Source: a virus
IMG/VR virus record: IMGVR_UViG_3300009068_000149
Location: 1 to 28,299 of that record
Length of the DNA stretch: 28,299 nt
Direction: 5' to 3' (one strand)
Both the position numbers and the translations under genes were made by a program. Positions 1 through 7,448 of the stretch are shown here, piece by piece (positions within the stretch are counted from its first letter, which is position 1; each line of letters starts with the position of its first letter). The notes below the pieces were generated by a model, which was not told where the DNA came from, did no database searches, and saw nothing but the letters and a program-made list of their open reading frames with translations.

Positions 1-737
1 AGGTTCTCAGAGAATACCTTGAAGCCACCTGATTCATGTGCACACTGGCCGAAAAAGTGAGCAGCCTGACCGTTGGTTAGTTTGAAGTAGTCACGTGCAG
101 CCTTATAAGTACCAGGACCCCACTTGCCATCAGCGGCAAGACCACACTTAGATTGGAGTTGAGCTAATGGACCAAGACCCGATGCAACTGGAGCTGCCTT
201 TGGAGCAGACGGCGTCTGAACTGCTTGACTTGCTACTTGAGGAGCTCCTGCTTCGCGAGTCGTTGATGGATCAAAGTCAGCAACAGGAACATACTGAGTC
301 CCACCTGCCTTCGACTTCTTAGCGATCAGACGTTGCTTGCGGTTGCCGCCTTCCTTCTTAATTGAAGCATGTACCCAACCAGAGTTCTTATCACCGGCTG
401 CATAGAACTCAAGGATAACCTGGTCAAACTCTAGGTTGTCGGCAACCCAGTCGGCAACAGTCTTGTTATCAATGCCATTGACTTCAAAGTCGATAGCTTG
501 GCCATTGACGTGTTGTGATGTCTTTGAACCACCGACAGCAGAATTAACAGCAGGAGCACGATAAGAAGAGTTGATTGTTACAGGTCCAAACTTTGCACGA
601 ACTGGCTCAAGAATCTTCTCGCAACAGTATCTCATGTTCTCGATGTGTTCAGGAGTTGGTGTGTTACTTAGTCCAAGTTTCTTAGCTGTTGGAGATACAG
701 TCATTTCTTCTAGTTTAAAATTTTCAGTCAATTGCAT
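1..737 (-). CDS. Modular endolysin, M15 peptidase plus GH19-like domain (partial)
   Basis: The 3' end lies outside the window; 245 residues are visible. The N-terminal domain is an M15-type zinc carboxypeptidase (PF08291-like): SSYR at 57-60, NSAVGG at 65-70, zinc ligands His76 and Asp83 in SQHVNGQAID, and His123 in WVHAS. A linker rich in Ala, Pro and Gln (about 150-190) follows. The second domain begins near 191 with a peptidoglycan-binding-like stretch (DGKWGPGTY) and runs into AHFFGQCAHESGGFK, the start of a GH19 chitinase-like lysozyme; Glu235 is the likely catalytic acid. The protein should cut both peptide and glycan in peptidoglycan during lysis. The ATG has an AAGGA Shine-Dalgarno site 8 bases upstream. 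It is divergent from the polymerase gene and far from the spanin/holin cluster at 23114-25302. The M15 call is firm; the GH19 call rests on its first residues only. Confidence 0.9.
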   Translation of the reverse strand, partial: MQLTENFKLEEMTVSPTAKKLGLSNTPTPEHIENMRYCCEKILEPVRAKFGPVTINSSYRAPAVNSAVGGSKTSQHVNGQAIDFEVNGIDNKTVADWVADNLEFDQVILEFYAAGDKNSGWVHASIKKEGGNRKQRLIAKKSKAGGTQYVPVADFDPSTTREAGAPQVASQAVQTPSAPKAAPVASGLGPLAQLQSKCGLAADGKWGPGTYKAARDYFKLTNGQAAHFFGQCAHESGGFKVFSEN

Positions 738-755
738 TTTTTCATCCTTTGTATA

Positions 756-784
756 TGTACATATTATCAGGTCCGTGTTATACT
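756..784 (+). promoter_or_regulatory. TGTACA-N17-TATACT promoter before DNA polymerase
   Basis: TGTACA at 756-761, a 17-base spacer and TATACT at 779-784. The predicted start is near 791, giving a leader of about 18 bases that holds the AAGGAG site (798-803) of the polymerase gene. It is one of seven similarly arranged elements in the window. Confidence 0.7.
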
Positions 785-808
785 TAAGATTGGCCGCAAG
801 GAGTTATC

Positions 809-3304
809 ATGAATTTCTACACCAACGTAACACGACATAAGGGTAATATTCTGGTTCGTGGAATTAAGGACGGCAAGCCGTACCAGTTCTCCACCAAGTA
901 TAAGCCATATTTATTTATTCCTTCTAATAAATCCACCGAGTATACCAACCTTAAGGGTGAGTATGTCGGACGTGTGGACTTCGACTCTATGTACGAGGCA
1001 CGTGAGTTCCTCAACCAGTATGATAACGTGAGTGGCATGAAGATCTATGGTCTCAGCGACTTTCAGTACATGTACATCTATGACAACTATTCAGGTCAGA
1101 TCAAGTATGATCCGGCTCAAATCTCTGTATGCTCTATTGATATCGAGACTGCTATTGACGGTGGTTTCCCTGATATCGATTTAGCACAGAATGAAATTAC
1201 AGCTATTACCATCGGCCGCAATGGTAAGAAGATTTCCTTTGGCTGCGGTGAATATAAGGAGCATCAACCAAATGTCACATACTTTAAATGCAAAGACGAG
1301 TCAGCCCTCTTGGAATCTTTCCTCGGTGTCTGGGAAGGACCGGAGTTCAACCCTGACGTTGTCACCGGCTGGAACATCGAGTTCTTTGACATCCCATACA
1401 TTATCAACCGAATCAAGCGCATACTCGGCGACGATGCAGCCAACCGTCTTAGCCCCTGGAAAATACTAAGGGACTATAAGGTCGAGATTCGTGGCCGTAC
1501 CAACGTAGCATATACTCCTGTAGGTGTCACGGTTCTCGACTACATGCAACTCTACAAGAAGTTCACATACGTTACTCGTGAGTCATACAAGCTCGATCAT
1601 ATCGGTTCAGTTGAACTTGATATGCCCAAGCTTGACTACTCCGAGTACGATGGTCTAGATGACCTTCGTCTCAATAACTTTCAAAAGTATATGGAGTATA
1701 ATATCCATGACGTTGAGATCGTAGAGAAGCTTGAAGACAAGCTGAAACTGATCGAGCTGGTCTATGCTATGGCATACGATGCTAAGATCAACTACAATGA
1801 CTGTCTTGCATCCGTGAAGCAGTGGGATGTTATCACCCATAACTATCTCATGGATCGCAACATCGTTGTTAATCCATTCGGTAAGTCAAACAATGGTACA
1901 CTGGTCGGTGGTTACGTCAAGGAGCCAAAGACTGGTCTAAGTAAGTGGGTTGTGTCGTTCGATCTTAACTCCCTTTACCCTCACCTTATCATGCAGTACA
2001 ACATCTCCCCCGAGACCTTTGTTACTCGCTTGAATGATAAGGTGACGATCGACGACTTACTTGTTGGCGGTGCAGAGAAGTTCGGTGAATATCTTGATAA
2101 GACGAACTGTGCTCTCGCCGCCAACCTTTGTTTATATTCCAAAGAGAAGCGTGGATTCCTCCCTGCTCTGATGGACCGTATGTACAATGACCGTACTATG
2201 TACAAGAAGCAGATGATCGAGGTCAAGAAGGAGTACGAGAAGTCTAAGGATAAGAAACTGCTCAAGGAGATTGCACGTCTTGACAACATGCAGATGGCCA
2301 AGAAGATCCAACTCAACTCGGCTTACGGTGCATTGGGCAACCAGTACTTCCGTTGGTTTGATATCAATCATGCCGAAGCTATCACCATGTCTGGTCAGTT
2401 GTCCATCCTCTGGATCGAGAAGAAGATCAATGAGTATCTCAACCGTCTCTTCAAGACTGAGAACATGGACTATGTTGTTGCATCTGATACCGACTCAATC
2501 TATGTGACACTTGAGTATCTGGTGCATATGATGTATCCTAACGGTGCTGATGATCTGACCATCGTCAAGTTCATCGATGATGCCTGTAAGCATAAGATCG
2601 AACCGTTCATCGACCGTGCCTACCAGGAACTGGCTGACAATATGCATGCATATGCCCAGAAGATGCAGATGAAACGTGAGAACATCGCCAACAAAGGTAT
2701 CTGGAAGGCGAAGAAGATGTATATCCTCAACGTCTGGAACTCTGAAGGTGTGCAGTACGATAAGCCTAAGCTCAAGATGATGGGCATCGAGGCTGTCCGT
2801 TCCTCTACTCCTCCATCATGTCGTGATGGCATTAAGAAATCTCTTGAGATCATCATGAATGAAAGTGAACAAGTACTGCACAAGTACATTGCTGACTTCC
2901 GCTACCTGTTCAATACGCTTCCTTTCGATGAGATTGCCTTCACATCTTCAGTTAAGGACATGGAGAAGTACTTCATCGCTGGTCAGTTCCAGTCTGGTTG
3001 CCCCATCCACGTACGTGGGGCAGTAGTCTACAATAAAATTATCAAGGACCTTAAACTCCAGAATAAATATGAGACCATCGGCTCAGGTGAAAAGATCAAG
3101 TATGCTTATCTTAAGAAGCCGAACCCGACCAAGGAACATGTCATCTCTTGTCCATCAACTCTTCCGAAGGAGTTTGGTCTTGCACCTTTCATCGACCGTG
3201 AGCTGCAGTTTGACAAGGCATACATCAAACCTATTGAGTCAATTATCAACACCATAGGCTGGCACGTAGAGAAGCGTGCATCACTCGAGGACTTTTTTGC
3301 ATGA
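809..3304 (+). CDS. 43: DNA polymerase, family B (T4 gp43-like)
   Basis: Replicative DNA polymerase with 3'-5' proofreading, 831 residues (T4 gp43 is about 900). Exonuclease motifs are intact: Exo I SIDIET (Asp111, Glu113), Exo II TGWNIEFFD (Asn189, Asp194), Exo III YNIHD (Tyr297, Asp301). Polymerase motifs follow: motif A SFDLNSLYP (Asp385), motif B KKIQLNSAYG (about 498-507), motif C ASDTDS (Asp560, Asp562). The ATG at 809 has AAGGAG six bases upstream and its own promoter. The stop overlaps the next ATG (ATGA), so the 76-residue protein downstream is translationally coupled. UvsX, helicase and primase genes in the same window complete most of a T4-type replisome; clamp and clamp loader are not in view. 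Confidence 0.98.
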   Translation: MNFYTNVTRHKGNILVRGIKDGKPYQFSTKYKPYLFIPSNKSTEYTNLKGEYVGRVDFDSMYEAREFLNQYDNVSGMKIYGLSDFQYMYIYDNYSGQIKYDPAQISVCSIDIETAIDGGFPDIDLAQNEITAITIGRNGKKISFGCGEYKEHQPNVTYFKCKDESALLESFLGVWEGPEFNPDVVTGWNIEFFDIPYIINRIKRILGDDAANRLSPWKILRDYKVEIRGRTNVAYTPVGVTVLDYMQLYKKFTYVTRESYKLDHIGSVELDMPKLDYSEYDGLDDLRLNNFQKYMEYNIHDVEIVEKLEDKLKLIELVYAMAYDAKINYNDCLASVKQWDVITHNYLMDRNIVVNPFGKSNNGTLVGGYVKEPKTGLSKWVVSFDLNSLYPHLIMQYNISPETFVTRLNDKVTIDDLLVGGAEKFGEYLDKTNCALAANLCLYSKEKRGFLPALMDRMYNDRTMYKKQMIEVKKEYEKSKDKKLLKEIARLDNMQMAKKIQLNSAYGALGNQYFRWFDINHAEAITMSGQLSILWIEKKINEYLNRLFKTENMDYVVASDTDSIYVTLEYLVHMMYPNGADDLTIVKFIDDACKHKIEPFIDRAYQELADNMHAYAQKMQMKRENIANKGIWKAKKMYILNVWNSEGVQYDKPKLKMMGIEAVRSSTPPSCRDGIKKSLEIIMNESEQVLHKYIADFRYLFNTLPFDEIAFTSSVKDMEKYFIAGQFQSGCPIHVRGAVVYNKIIKDLKLQNKYETIGSGEKIKYAYLKKPNPTKEHVISCPSTLPKEFGLAPFIDRELQFDKAYIKPIESIINTIGWHVEKRASLEDFFA

Positions 3305-3531
3305 GTATCACAGAACTAGAAAACTTTGACTTTGGCTTTACTACGTTGTCAGACAACCATATTGCAGCACAGACTGATGACAAGGCCATGCAAATGTATC
3401 ATGCTATCCTTCCGCTATTGAATAATCTTGCCAAGGATTCAGACAAAAATGCATACATACATTGGCCCAATAGAGCCGAGAAGATCTTGCAGTTTAAAAA
3501 CAAGTTGCAAGAAATTCTTGATGTACAATAA
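3301..3531 (+). CDS. Conserved small hypothetical protein (76 aa)
   Basis: A 76-residue soluble protein starting within the polymerase stop codon (ATGA overlap). No enzyme motif is visible. The C-terminal half contains YIHWPNRAEKI followed by a basic amphipathic helix; I recall this WPNR stretch from small proteins beside uvsX in marine T4-like phages, a recollection not checked here. Coupling to polymerase suggests early expression and a replication-related role, which is inference. The uvsX promoter begins inside its last codons (TGTACA at 3522). Confidence 0.8.
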   Translation: MSITELENFDFGFTTLSDNHIAAQTDDKAMQMYHAILPLLNNLAKDSDKNAYIHWPNRAEKILQFKNKLQEILDVQ

Positions 3532-3550
3532 TAATACTTCGTGCTATACT
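3522..3550 (+). promoter_or_regulatory. TGTACA-N17-TATACT promoter before uvsX
   Basis: TGTACA at 3522-3527, a 17-base spacer and TATACT at 3545-3550, with TG one base upstream of the -10 (extended -10 form, GTGCTATACT). The predicted start is near 3557, 13 bases before the uvsX ATG, leaving just enough leader for the AAGGAGG site at 3559-3565. Confidence 0.75.
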
Positions 3551-3569
3551 GATAATACAAGGAGGACAT

Positions 3570-4640
3570 ATGTCGGATCTACTAAATAAACTTCGTAAGA
3601 ATACTACAATCAAGGACTCAGATATCCTAGCAGACTCTAAGTTCTTTAATGCCAAGGACATGGTTGCAACCACTGTTCCTGCCATTAATATTGCCCTTAG
3701 CGGTAAGATCAACGGCGGTTTTGTACCAGGTCTGACTATCTGGGCAGGTCCATCAAAGCACTTCAAGACATCGTTCAGTCTTCTGATGGCCAAGGCATAT
3801 ATGGATAAGTATCCAGATGCAGTTATGCTCTTCTATGACTCAGAGTTCGGTACGCCTCAGGCATACTTCGACTCGTTCGGCATCGATACCGCTCGCGTCC
3901 TGCATACACCGATCACTGACGTTGAGCAACTCAAGTTCGACATTATGCATCAGTTCGAGGAGATCAAGCGTGGTGACCATGTCATTGTAGTGATCGATTC
4001 GGTCGGTAACCTTGCATCTAAGAAGGAAGTTGAGGATGCACTGAAGCAGAACTCGGCTGCTGATATGACACGTGCAAAGCAACTCAAGAGTCTGTTCCGT
4101 ATGGTCACACCACACCTCAACCTTAAAGACATTCCTATGATTGTGGTTAACCACACCTATCAGACTCAGGAAATGTACTCAAAGGCTGTTGTATCAGGTG
4201 GCACCGGTATCTATTACTCGGCTGACAATATCTTCATCATTGGTCGTCAACAAGAGAAGGACGGCAAGGATGTGACTGGTTATAACTTCATCATCAATGT
4301 TGAGAAGTCACGTTATGTGAAGGAAAAGAGCAAGATTCCTGTCGAAGTATCGTGGGACAAGGGCATTAGTAAATGGTCTGGTCTGATGGACATGGCCCTA
4401 GAGTCTGGTCATGTGATCAAGCCAAAGGTTGGCTGGTTCCAGAAGGTTGACATGACCACTGGTGAGATCTTCGACAAGAACTGGCGTATGGTTGATACAT
4501 ATACTTCAGAGTTTTGGTTGCCGATCCTGATGTGCCCTAAGTTCAATGAGTACATCGAGAAGAAGTATGGCGTATCTGCAGGTGCCATTATGCAGAGCGA
4601 GGATGTTGTTGAAGATCTGGTACTAGACGAGGACGATTGA
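3570..4640 (+). CDS. uvsX: UvsX recombinase (RecA-like)
   Basis: T4-type RecA-fold recombinase, 356 residues, promoting strand exchange in recombination-dependent replication and repair. Walker A is GPSKHFKTS (60-68), the form typical of UvsX; the catalytic glutamate is Glu92 in YDSEFGTP; Walker B is VIVVIDS (138-144, Asp143). HTYQTQEMY and VSGGTG carry the DNA-binding loop region, and the C-terminus ends in an acidic tail. The start has a very strong AAGGAGG site and its own promoter. The stop TGA overlaps the helicase ATG by one base, linking recombinase and helicase expression. Length and motif set match the family; no oddities seen. Confidence 0.97.
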   Translation: MSDLLNKLRKNTTIKDSDILADSKFFNAKDMVATTVPAINIALSGKINGGFVPGLTIWAGPSKHFKTSFSLLMAKAYMDKYPDAVMLFYDSEFGTPQAYFDSFGIDTARVLHTPITDVEQLKFDIMHQFEEIKRGDHVIVVIDSVGNLASKKEVEDALKQNSAADMTRAKQLKSLFRMVTPHLNLKDIPMIVVNHTYQTQEMYSKAVVSGGTGIYYSADNIFIIGRQQEKDGKDVTGYNFIINVEKSRYVKEKSKIPVEVSWDKGISKWSGLMDMALESGHVIKPKVGWFQKVDMTTGEIFDKNWRMVDTYTSEFWLPILMCPKFNEYIEKKYGVSAGAIMQSEDVVEDLVLDEDD

Positions 4641-6052
4641 TGAAAATTGAAAACGTTATCTTTGGAAATCTTGTTAATAATGAGGAGTATGCTCGTAAGG
4701 TAATTCCATTCTTGAAGTCTGACTATTTCACTGATAATGTTGATCGTACCATCTTCGAACTAGTCGAGTCGTATGTTGCCAAGTACAATACTTTTCCCTC
4801 GAAGGAGGCATTGAGTATTGACCTTGGCAACAAGGTTGGTTTATCTGATGATCAGTTCAAGAGTGCCGAAGGTATCATCTCTGAACTGGCCAAGAGTGAT
4901 GATCGTGACATCACCTGGTTAATCGACTCCACTGAGAAGTTCTGTAAGGACAAGGCTCTTTACAATGCTCTCATGGCGTCGATCAAGCTGGTCGATGACA
5001 ACCAACGTAAGGATGGTATCTCTGTCGGTTCTATCCCTCAGATACTGACTGATGCATTGGCTGTGACATTCGACCAGAACATCGGCCATGACTTCCTTGA
5101 CGACTCTGACTCACGTTATGAGTTCTACCACCGTACTGAGGTGAAGATCCCGTTTGATCTGGACTTCTTTAACAAGATTACGAAGGGTGGTCTACCACGC
5201 AAGACACTCAATATTGCTCTGGCAGGTACAGGTGTGGGTAAGTCGTTGTTCATGTGTCACTGCGCGGCAGGGAATCTAATGGCAGGTCTTAACGTCCTGT
5301 ACATCACCATGGAAATGGCTGAAGAGAAGATTGCCGAACGTATCGATACCAACCTGCTCGGTATGACAACTGATGATCTTCGTGATCTTCCTAAGACAAC
5401 CTATGATACACTTATGGGCCGTGTCAAGAAGCGTGCCAAGGGTAAGTTGATCGTCAAGGAATATCCGACCGCATGTGCTGGTTCGGCTAACTTCCGCCAC
5501 CTGATCAACGAGCTAAAGATCAAGAAGAACTTTGTTCCTGACATCATCTACATCGACTACCTGAACATCTGCACTTCATCACGTATCAAGGCAGGTTCTA
5601 ATGTTAACTCGTACACGATGATCAAGGCAATTGCTGAGGAACTTCGTGGTCTGGCTGTTGAGTGTAACGTTCCTATCGTATCAGCTACTCAGACTACTCG
5701 TACTGGTTACTCGTCGTCTGATGTTGGTCTTGAGGATACGTCTGAGTCATTTGGTCTACCGGCAACTGCTGACTTCATGTTTGCACTAATCTCTAGTGAC
5801 GAACTGAAGCAACTTGGTCAGATCATGGTCAAGCAGCTTAAGAACCGTTATGGCGATCCTGAAATGCATAAGCGGTTCGTCATAGGTGTAGACTACTCTA
5901 AGATGAAGTTGTACAACACCGAGGAGTCTGCTCAGGAAGATCTAGTAGACGATACACCTATCTTCGACAAGTCTACTGCTGGCCAACGTTATGAGAATGA
6001 TTACAAGCCTGCAACCAAGTTTGACAAGAATAAATTTGCGGGGTTCAAATGA
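4640..6052 (+). CDS. 41: Replicative DNA helicase (DnaB family, T4 gp41-like)
   Basis: DnaB-type hexameric 5'-3' helicase, 470 residues, close to T4 gp41. The N-terminal helical domain covers about 1-150. The RecA-like motor domain has Walker A AGTGVGKS (195-202, Lys201), the H1a-type stretch YITMEMAEEKIAER (221-234), Walker B DIIYIDYLN (Asp306), the H3 stretch VSATQTTR (348-355) and a downstream KNRYGD / IGVDYSKMKLYN segment. It should work with the gp61-type primase at 25364. I chose the ATG at 4640, which overlaps the uvsX stop by one base (TGATG), over a TTG three bases earlier. Confidence 0.96.
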   Translation: MKIENVIFGNLVNNEEYARKVIPFLKSDYFTDNVDRTIFELVESYVAKYNTFPSKEALSIDLGNKVGLSDDQFKSAEGIISELAKSDDRDITWLIDSTEKFCKDKALYNALMASIKLVDDNQRKDGISVGSIPQILTDALAVTFDQNIGHDFLDDSDSRYEFYHRTEVKIPFDLDFFNKITKGGLPRKTLNIALAGTGVGKSLFMCHCAAGNLMAGLNVLYITMEMAEEKIAERIDTNLLGMTTDDLRDLPKTTYDTLMGRVKKRAKGKLIVKEYPTACAGSANFRHLINELKIKKNFVPDIIYIDYLNICTSSRIKAGSNVNSYTMIKAIAEELRGLAVECNVPIVSATQTTRTGYSSSDVGLEDTSESFGLPATADFMFALISSDELKQLGQIMVKQLKNRYGDPEMHKRFVIGVDYSKMKLYNTEESAQEDLVDDTPIFDKSTAGQRYENDYKPATKFDKNKFAGFK

Positions 6053-6231
6053 TCGATAACCTTAAAACTGATTGGCAAGTAAACTTAATCAAGAATCCTA
6101 AGTATACCTGGAAATGTCATTTAATAAAAGGTGTGTGGTGGATGGCCGAGGAAGGCAAGCAACCTAATTGGTTTCATCGTAAGATGCAAGAACTTTGTTT
6201 TGGTTTTAAATGGGAGAAGATTGATGGTTAA
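6049..6231 (+). CDS. Small conserved hypothetical protein (60 aa)
   Basis: A 60-residue basic, Trp-rich protein starting in the helicase stop (ATGA overlap). The sequence KYTWKCHLIKGVWW and FHRKMQELCFGFKWEKI includes two Cys and six Trp; there is no signal peptide or transmembrane segment. No function is recognised. Its position directly after the helicase gene and translational coupling suggest it is made with the replication proteins. No strong Shine-Dalgarno is visible, consistent with coupling. Confidence 0.75.
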   Translation: MIDNLKTDWQVNLIKNPKYTWKCHLIKGVWWMAEEGKQPNWFHRKMQELCFGFKWEKIDG

Positions 6232-6454
6232 CTATAAGATTGTAAATACTGGTAAGATTGTTGATGTTGGCGGAGGATTTGGCGATATCCTTGAGACCAA
6301 GACTGATCAGATTGTAATCAAGGGTATGCGTATGTCCAAAGCCAAGGAGATGGTCCGCCACCTTAACTTCGGCGGTGGATTTAATGGTCAGACTCCAGCA
6401 TTTTTTTTAGCTAATCCGCAAAAAAATCTAGAATTATCAGTAGAACTGGTATAA
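6224..6454 (+). CDS. Small conserved hypothetical protein (76 aa)
   Basis: A 76-residue protein. I chose the ATG at 6224 because a GGGAGA site sits at 6212-6217; it overlaps the previous gene by 8 bases. An earlier in-frame ATG at 6131 lies deep in the previous gene and is less likely. The product has YKIVNTGKIVDVGGGFGDIL, then IVIKGMRMSKAKEMVRHLNFGGGF, ending in hydrophobic strands. The central helix and FGGGF loop resemble a family I remember from marine T4-like phages without known function. The stop codon coincides with a late promoter box (TATAAATA from 6450). Confidence 0.75.
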   Translation: MVNYKIVNTGKIVDVGGGFGDILETKTDQIVIKGMRMSKAKEMVRHLNFGGGFNGQTPAFFLANPQKNLELSVELV

Positions 6455-6457
6455 ATA
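6450..6457 (+). promoter_or_regulatory. T4-like late promoter TATAAATA
   Basis: An exact TATAAATA box overlapping the stop of the preceding gene. Late transcription in T4-like phages starts about 6-8 bases beyond this box, here near 6464, just before a structured non-coding segment. The only thing downstream before a terminator is that RNA, so this promoter appears dedicated to it. Confidence 0.6.
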
Positions 6458-6463
6458 ATGGTA

Positions 6464-6601
6464 CACTATGTGGTGCGTGGGTATGCAGTTTAATCTGTAT
6501 AAGAGGCAAGTGTCTTAATTGACGACTGGAATAGACGGGATTACAGGTGGGGTTCCTCCTGTCACACGCATTTGGGGCGGCTTTCGGGTCGCCCCTTTTT
6601 T
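6464..6601 (+). ncRNA. Putative late-expressed structured small RNA
   Basis: About 138 bases between a late promoter box and an intrinsic terminator, with no convincing reading frame. By eye it folds as a closed multi-branch RNA: closing stem TGCGTG (6474-6479) with CACGCA (6565-6570), extendable by two G-U pairs; hairpin TATGCAG/CTGTATA (6482-6488 with 6495-6501, six-base loop); hairpin ACAGG/CCTGT (6543-6547 with 6558-6562) continuing across a T-T mismatch into GG/CC with a GGTT loop. That hairpin contains TTCCTCCTG, which includes the anti-Shine-Dalgarno core CCTCC. It is not a tRNA: there is no TTC-loop of seven and no anticodon arm. The family is not recognised. Confidence 0.55.
6574..6601 (+). 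terminator. Intrinsic terminator
   Basis: GGGGCG (6574-6579) pairs with CGCCCC (6590-6595), extendable inward by a G-U and a C-G pair, around a TTTCGG loop, followed by six T (6596-6601). It ends the small RNA and insulates the next gene, which has its own promoter. Confidence 0.9.
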
Positions 6602-6604
6602 GTA

Positions 6605-6633
6605 TGTACAATATATCGAAAAGATGGTAGGTT
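6605..6633 (+). promoter_or_regulatory. TGTACA-N17-TAGGTT promoter
   Basis: TGTACA at 6605-6610, a 17-base spacer and TAGGTT at 6628-6633. The predicted start near 6640 leaves an 18-base leader before the ATG at 6658. The spacer shares TAT.TCGAAAA with the element at 11143, so similarity extends beyond the two hexamers. Confidence 0.6.
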
Positions 6634-6657
6634 GGTACTTCATTGAGGAGAAACTAT

Positions 6658-6918
6658 ATGTACACCATTCAATATTTCGACGACACCATCTCACCTAAAT
6701 TCCCCAACATCCAAACACTCGTCGATTATCTTAACCAACACCCAGATCTCGACTCCTGTATTTTTTATCAAAACGATTATAACCACCGCGACGAACTCGT
6801 CGCCGCTTGGCGCTCCGATATTATCCTTAACGGAAAACCTCGTCAGAAATTCGTCAACCAAATGACCAAATACATCAAATCCATCTCCGATCAAATTCAT
6901 TGGCAAACTAAAAAATAA
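6658..6918 (+). CDS. Hypothetical protein (86 aa) with strongly G-poor coding strand
   Basis: An 86-residue soluble protein; GAGGAG at 6645-6650 is seven bases before the ATG. It is rich in Asp, Asn, Gln, His and Tyr (MYTIQYFDDTISPKF, ILNGKPRQKFVNQMTKYIK) and has no motif I recognise. By hand count the coding strand has roughly 27 G against 79 C in 261 bases, a reversed skew relative to neighbours; codons end mostly in C or A. This suggests recent acquisition or past inversion. The reverse strand also has an open frame, but with a TTG start and no ribosome site. The gene stands alone between a terminator and another promoter. Confidence 0.7.
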   Translation: MYTIQYFDDTISPKFPNIQTLVDYLNQHPDLDSCIFYQNDYNHRDELVAAWRSDIILNGKPRQKFVNQMTKYIKSISDQIHWQTKK

Positions 6919-6921
6919 CTG

Positions 6922-6950
6922 TGTACAAATTATCAAATATGTGATAGATT
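6922..6950 (+). promoter_or_regulatory. TGTACA-N17-TAGATT promoter
   Basis: TGTACA at 6922-6927, a 17-base spacer and TAGATT at 6945-6950, with TG upstream of the -10 (ATGTGATAGATT). The predicted start near 6956-6958 coincides with the first base of the long hairpin leader at 6956-7030. Confidence 0.6.
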
Positions 6951-6955
6951 GACTT

Positions 6956-7030
6956 ATACGATGGTGAAGGACACGAGTGGTCTTTCGTAAATTGCTGAAT
7001 TGCAGGGTGGACTGTCCCTCACCATCGTAT
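6956..7030 (+). promoter_or_regulatory. Structured 5' leader RNA, long near-perfect stem
   Basis: A perfect 12-base inverted repeat, ATACGATGGTGA (6956-6967) with TCACCATCGTAT (7019-7030), continues after one A-C mismatch into GGACA/TGTCC (6969-6973 with 7013-7017): 17 of 18 positions pair. The 39-base apical region can form two short hairpins, CGAG...TTCG (6974-6977 with 6984-6987) and CTG/CAG (6995-6997 with 7003-7005). The stem begins where transcription from the promoter just upstream should start and ends six bases before GTGGAG, the ribosome site of the 7047 gene. There is no T tract, so it is not an intrinsic terminator. It could be a regulatory leader, a 5' stability element or a processing site; no known riboswitch class is recognised. 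Confidence 0.65.
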
Positions 7031-7046
7031 CTTTGTGGAGATTATA

Positions 7047-7448
7047 ATGACAATGCACCTTCTCGGTCCTGCGTATACGACGACGAAAACTAGCAAGAGC
7101 AAGGCAAAGGCTTTGACTGTCAATGCCAAGTATGCTCAGGGCTTTATTGATTACAACAGAGAGCAACGCAAACTCGGTCTCAAGGCTAAGACGTTTGACG
7201 AGTATGTTGCATACCGTCAGGGCCGGTACAATCCCACTCTCCGTGGCACCAAGATGCCGGAGTATAATGTATCTGATCACCGACAGAAGTATCCCTCACA
7301 GGTCGATACCGGTGTTACCTTTGCCAAAAAGCCGAACGTCTATACAGGCAACCGACTGGTTGGCATCGCTACGATGCACAAGTCAAACAGTGTTCCGGTC
7401 TTTAGTCAAGAAGACGCCATCGAGATAGCAAGGATGCGTCGTGGCTAG
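7047..7448 (+). CDS. Conserved hypothetical protein (133 aa)
   Basis: A basic 133-residue protein beginning MTMHLLGPAYTTTKTSK. I start it at the ATG at 7047 (GGAG six bases upstream) rather than at an in-frame GTG at 7035 that lies in the ribosome site. It has a Lys/Thr-rich N-terminus, a Tyr-rich middle (FDEYVAYRQGRYNP) and a C-terminal segment NRLVGIATMHKSNSVPVFSQEDA then IARMRR. The MHLLGP start and IATMHKSNxVPV end match, from memory, a protein conserved in marine T4-like phages with unknown role. It is the only gene here with a long structured leader. Confidence 0.85.
   Translation: MTMHLLGPAYTTTKTSKSKAKALTVNAKYAQGFIDYNREQRKLGLKAKTFDEYVAYRQGRYNPTLRGTKMPEYNVSDHRQKYPSQVDTGVTFAKKPNVYTGNRLVGIATMHKSNSVPVFSQEDAIEIARMRRG

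Noticed and set aside
738-761. Use of the palindromic TGTACA as a divergent promoter for the endolysin gene
   Set aside because: The matching -10 would fall on or after the endolysin start codon.
4637-4639. TTG as helicase start
   Set aside because: The adjacent ATG at 4640 overlaps the uvsX stop in the TGATG form common here and needs no rare start.
6474-6570. tRNA or tRNA-like gene with long variable arm
   Set aside because: A stem of acceptor size exists, but the putative T arm has a 10-base loop without TTCRA, no anticodon arm forms, and no CCA or discriminator is apparent.
6691-6936. Minus-strand frame opposite the G-poor gene
   Set aside because: Considered because of the inverted base composition, but it starts with TTG without a ribosome site, whereas the plus-strand gene has a promoter, GAGGAG and ATG in order.
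6974-7012. Self-cleaving ribozyme (hammerhead, twister or pistol) in the leader tip
   Set aside because: Conserved core sequences of these classes are not present.
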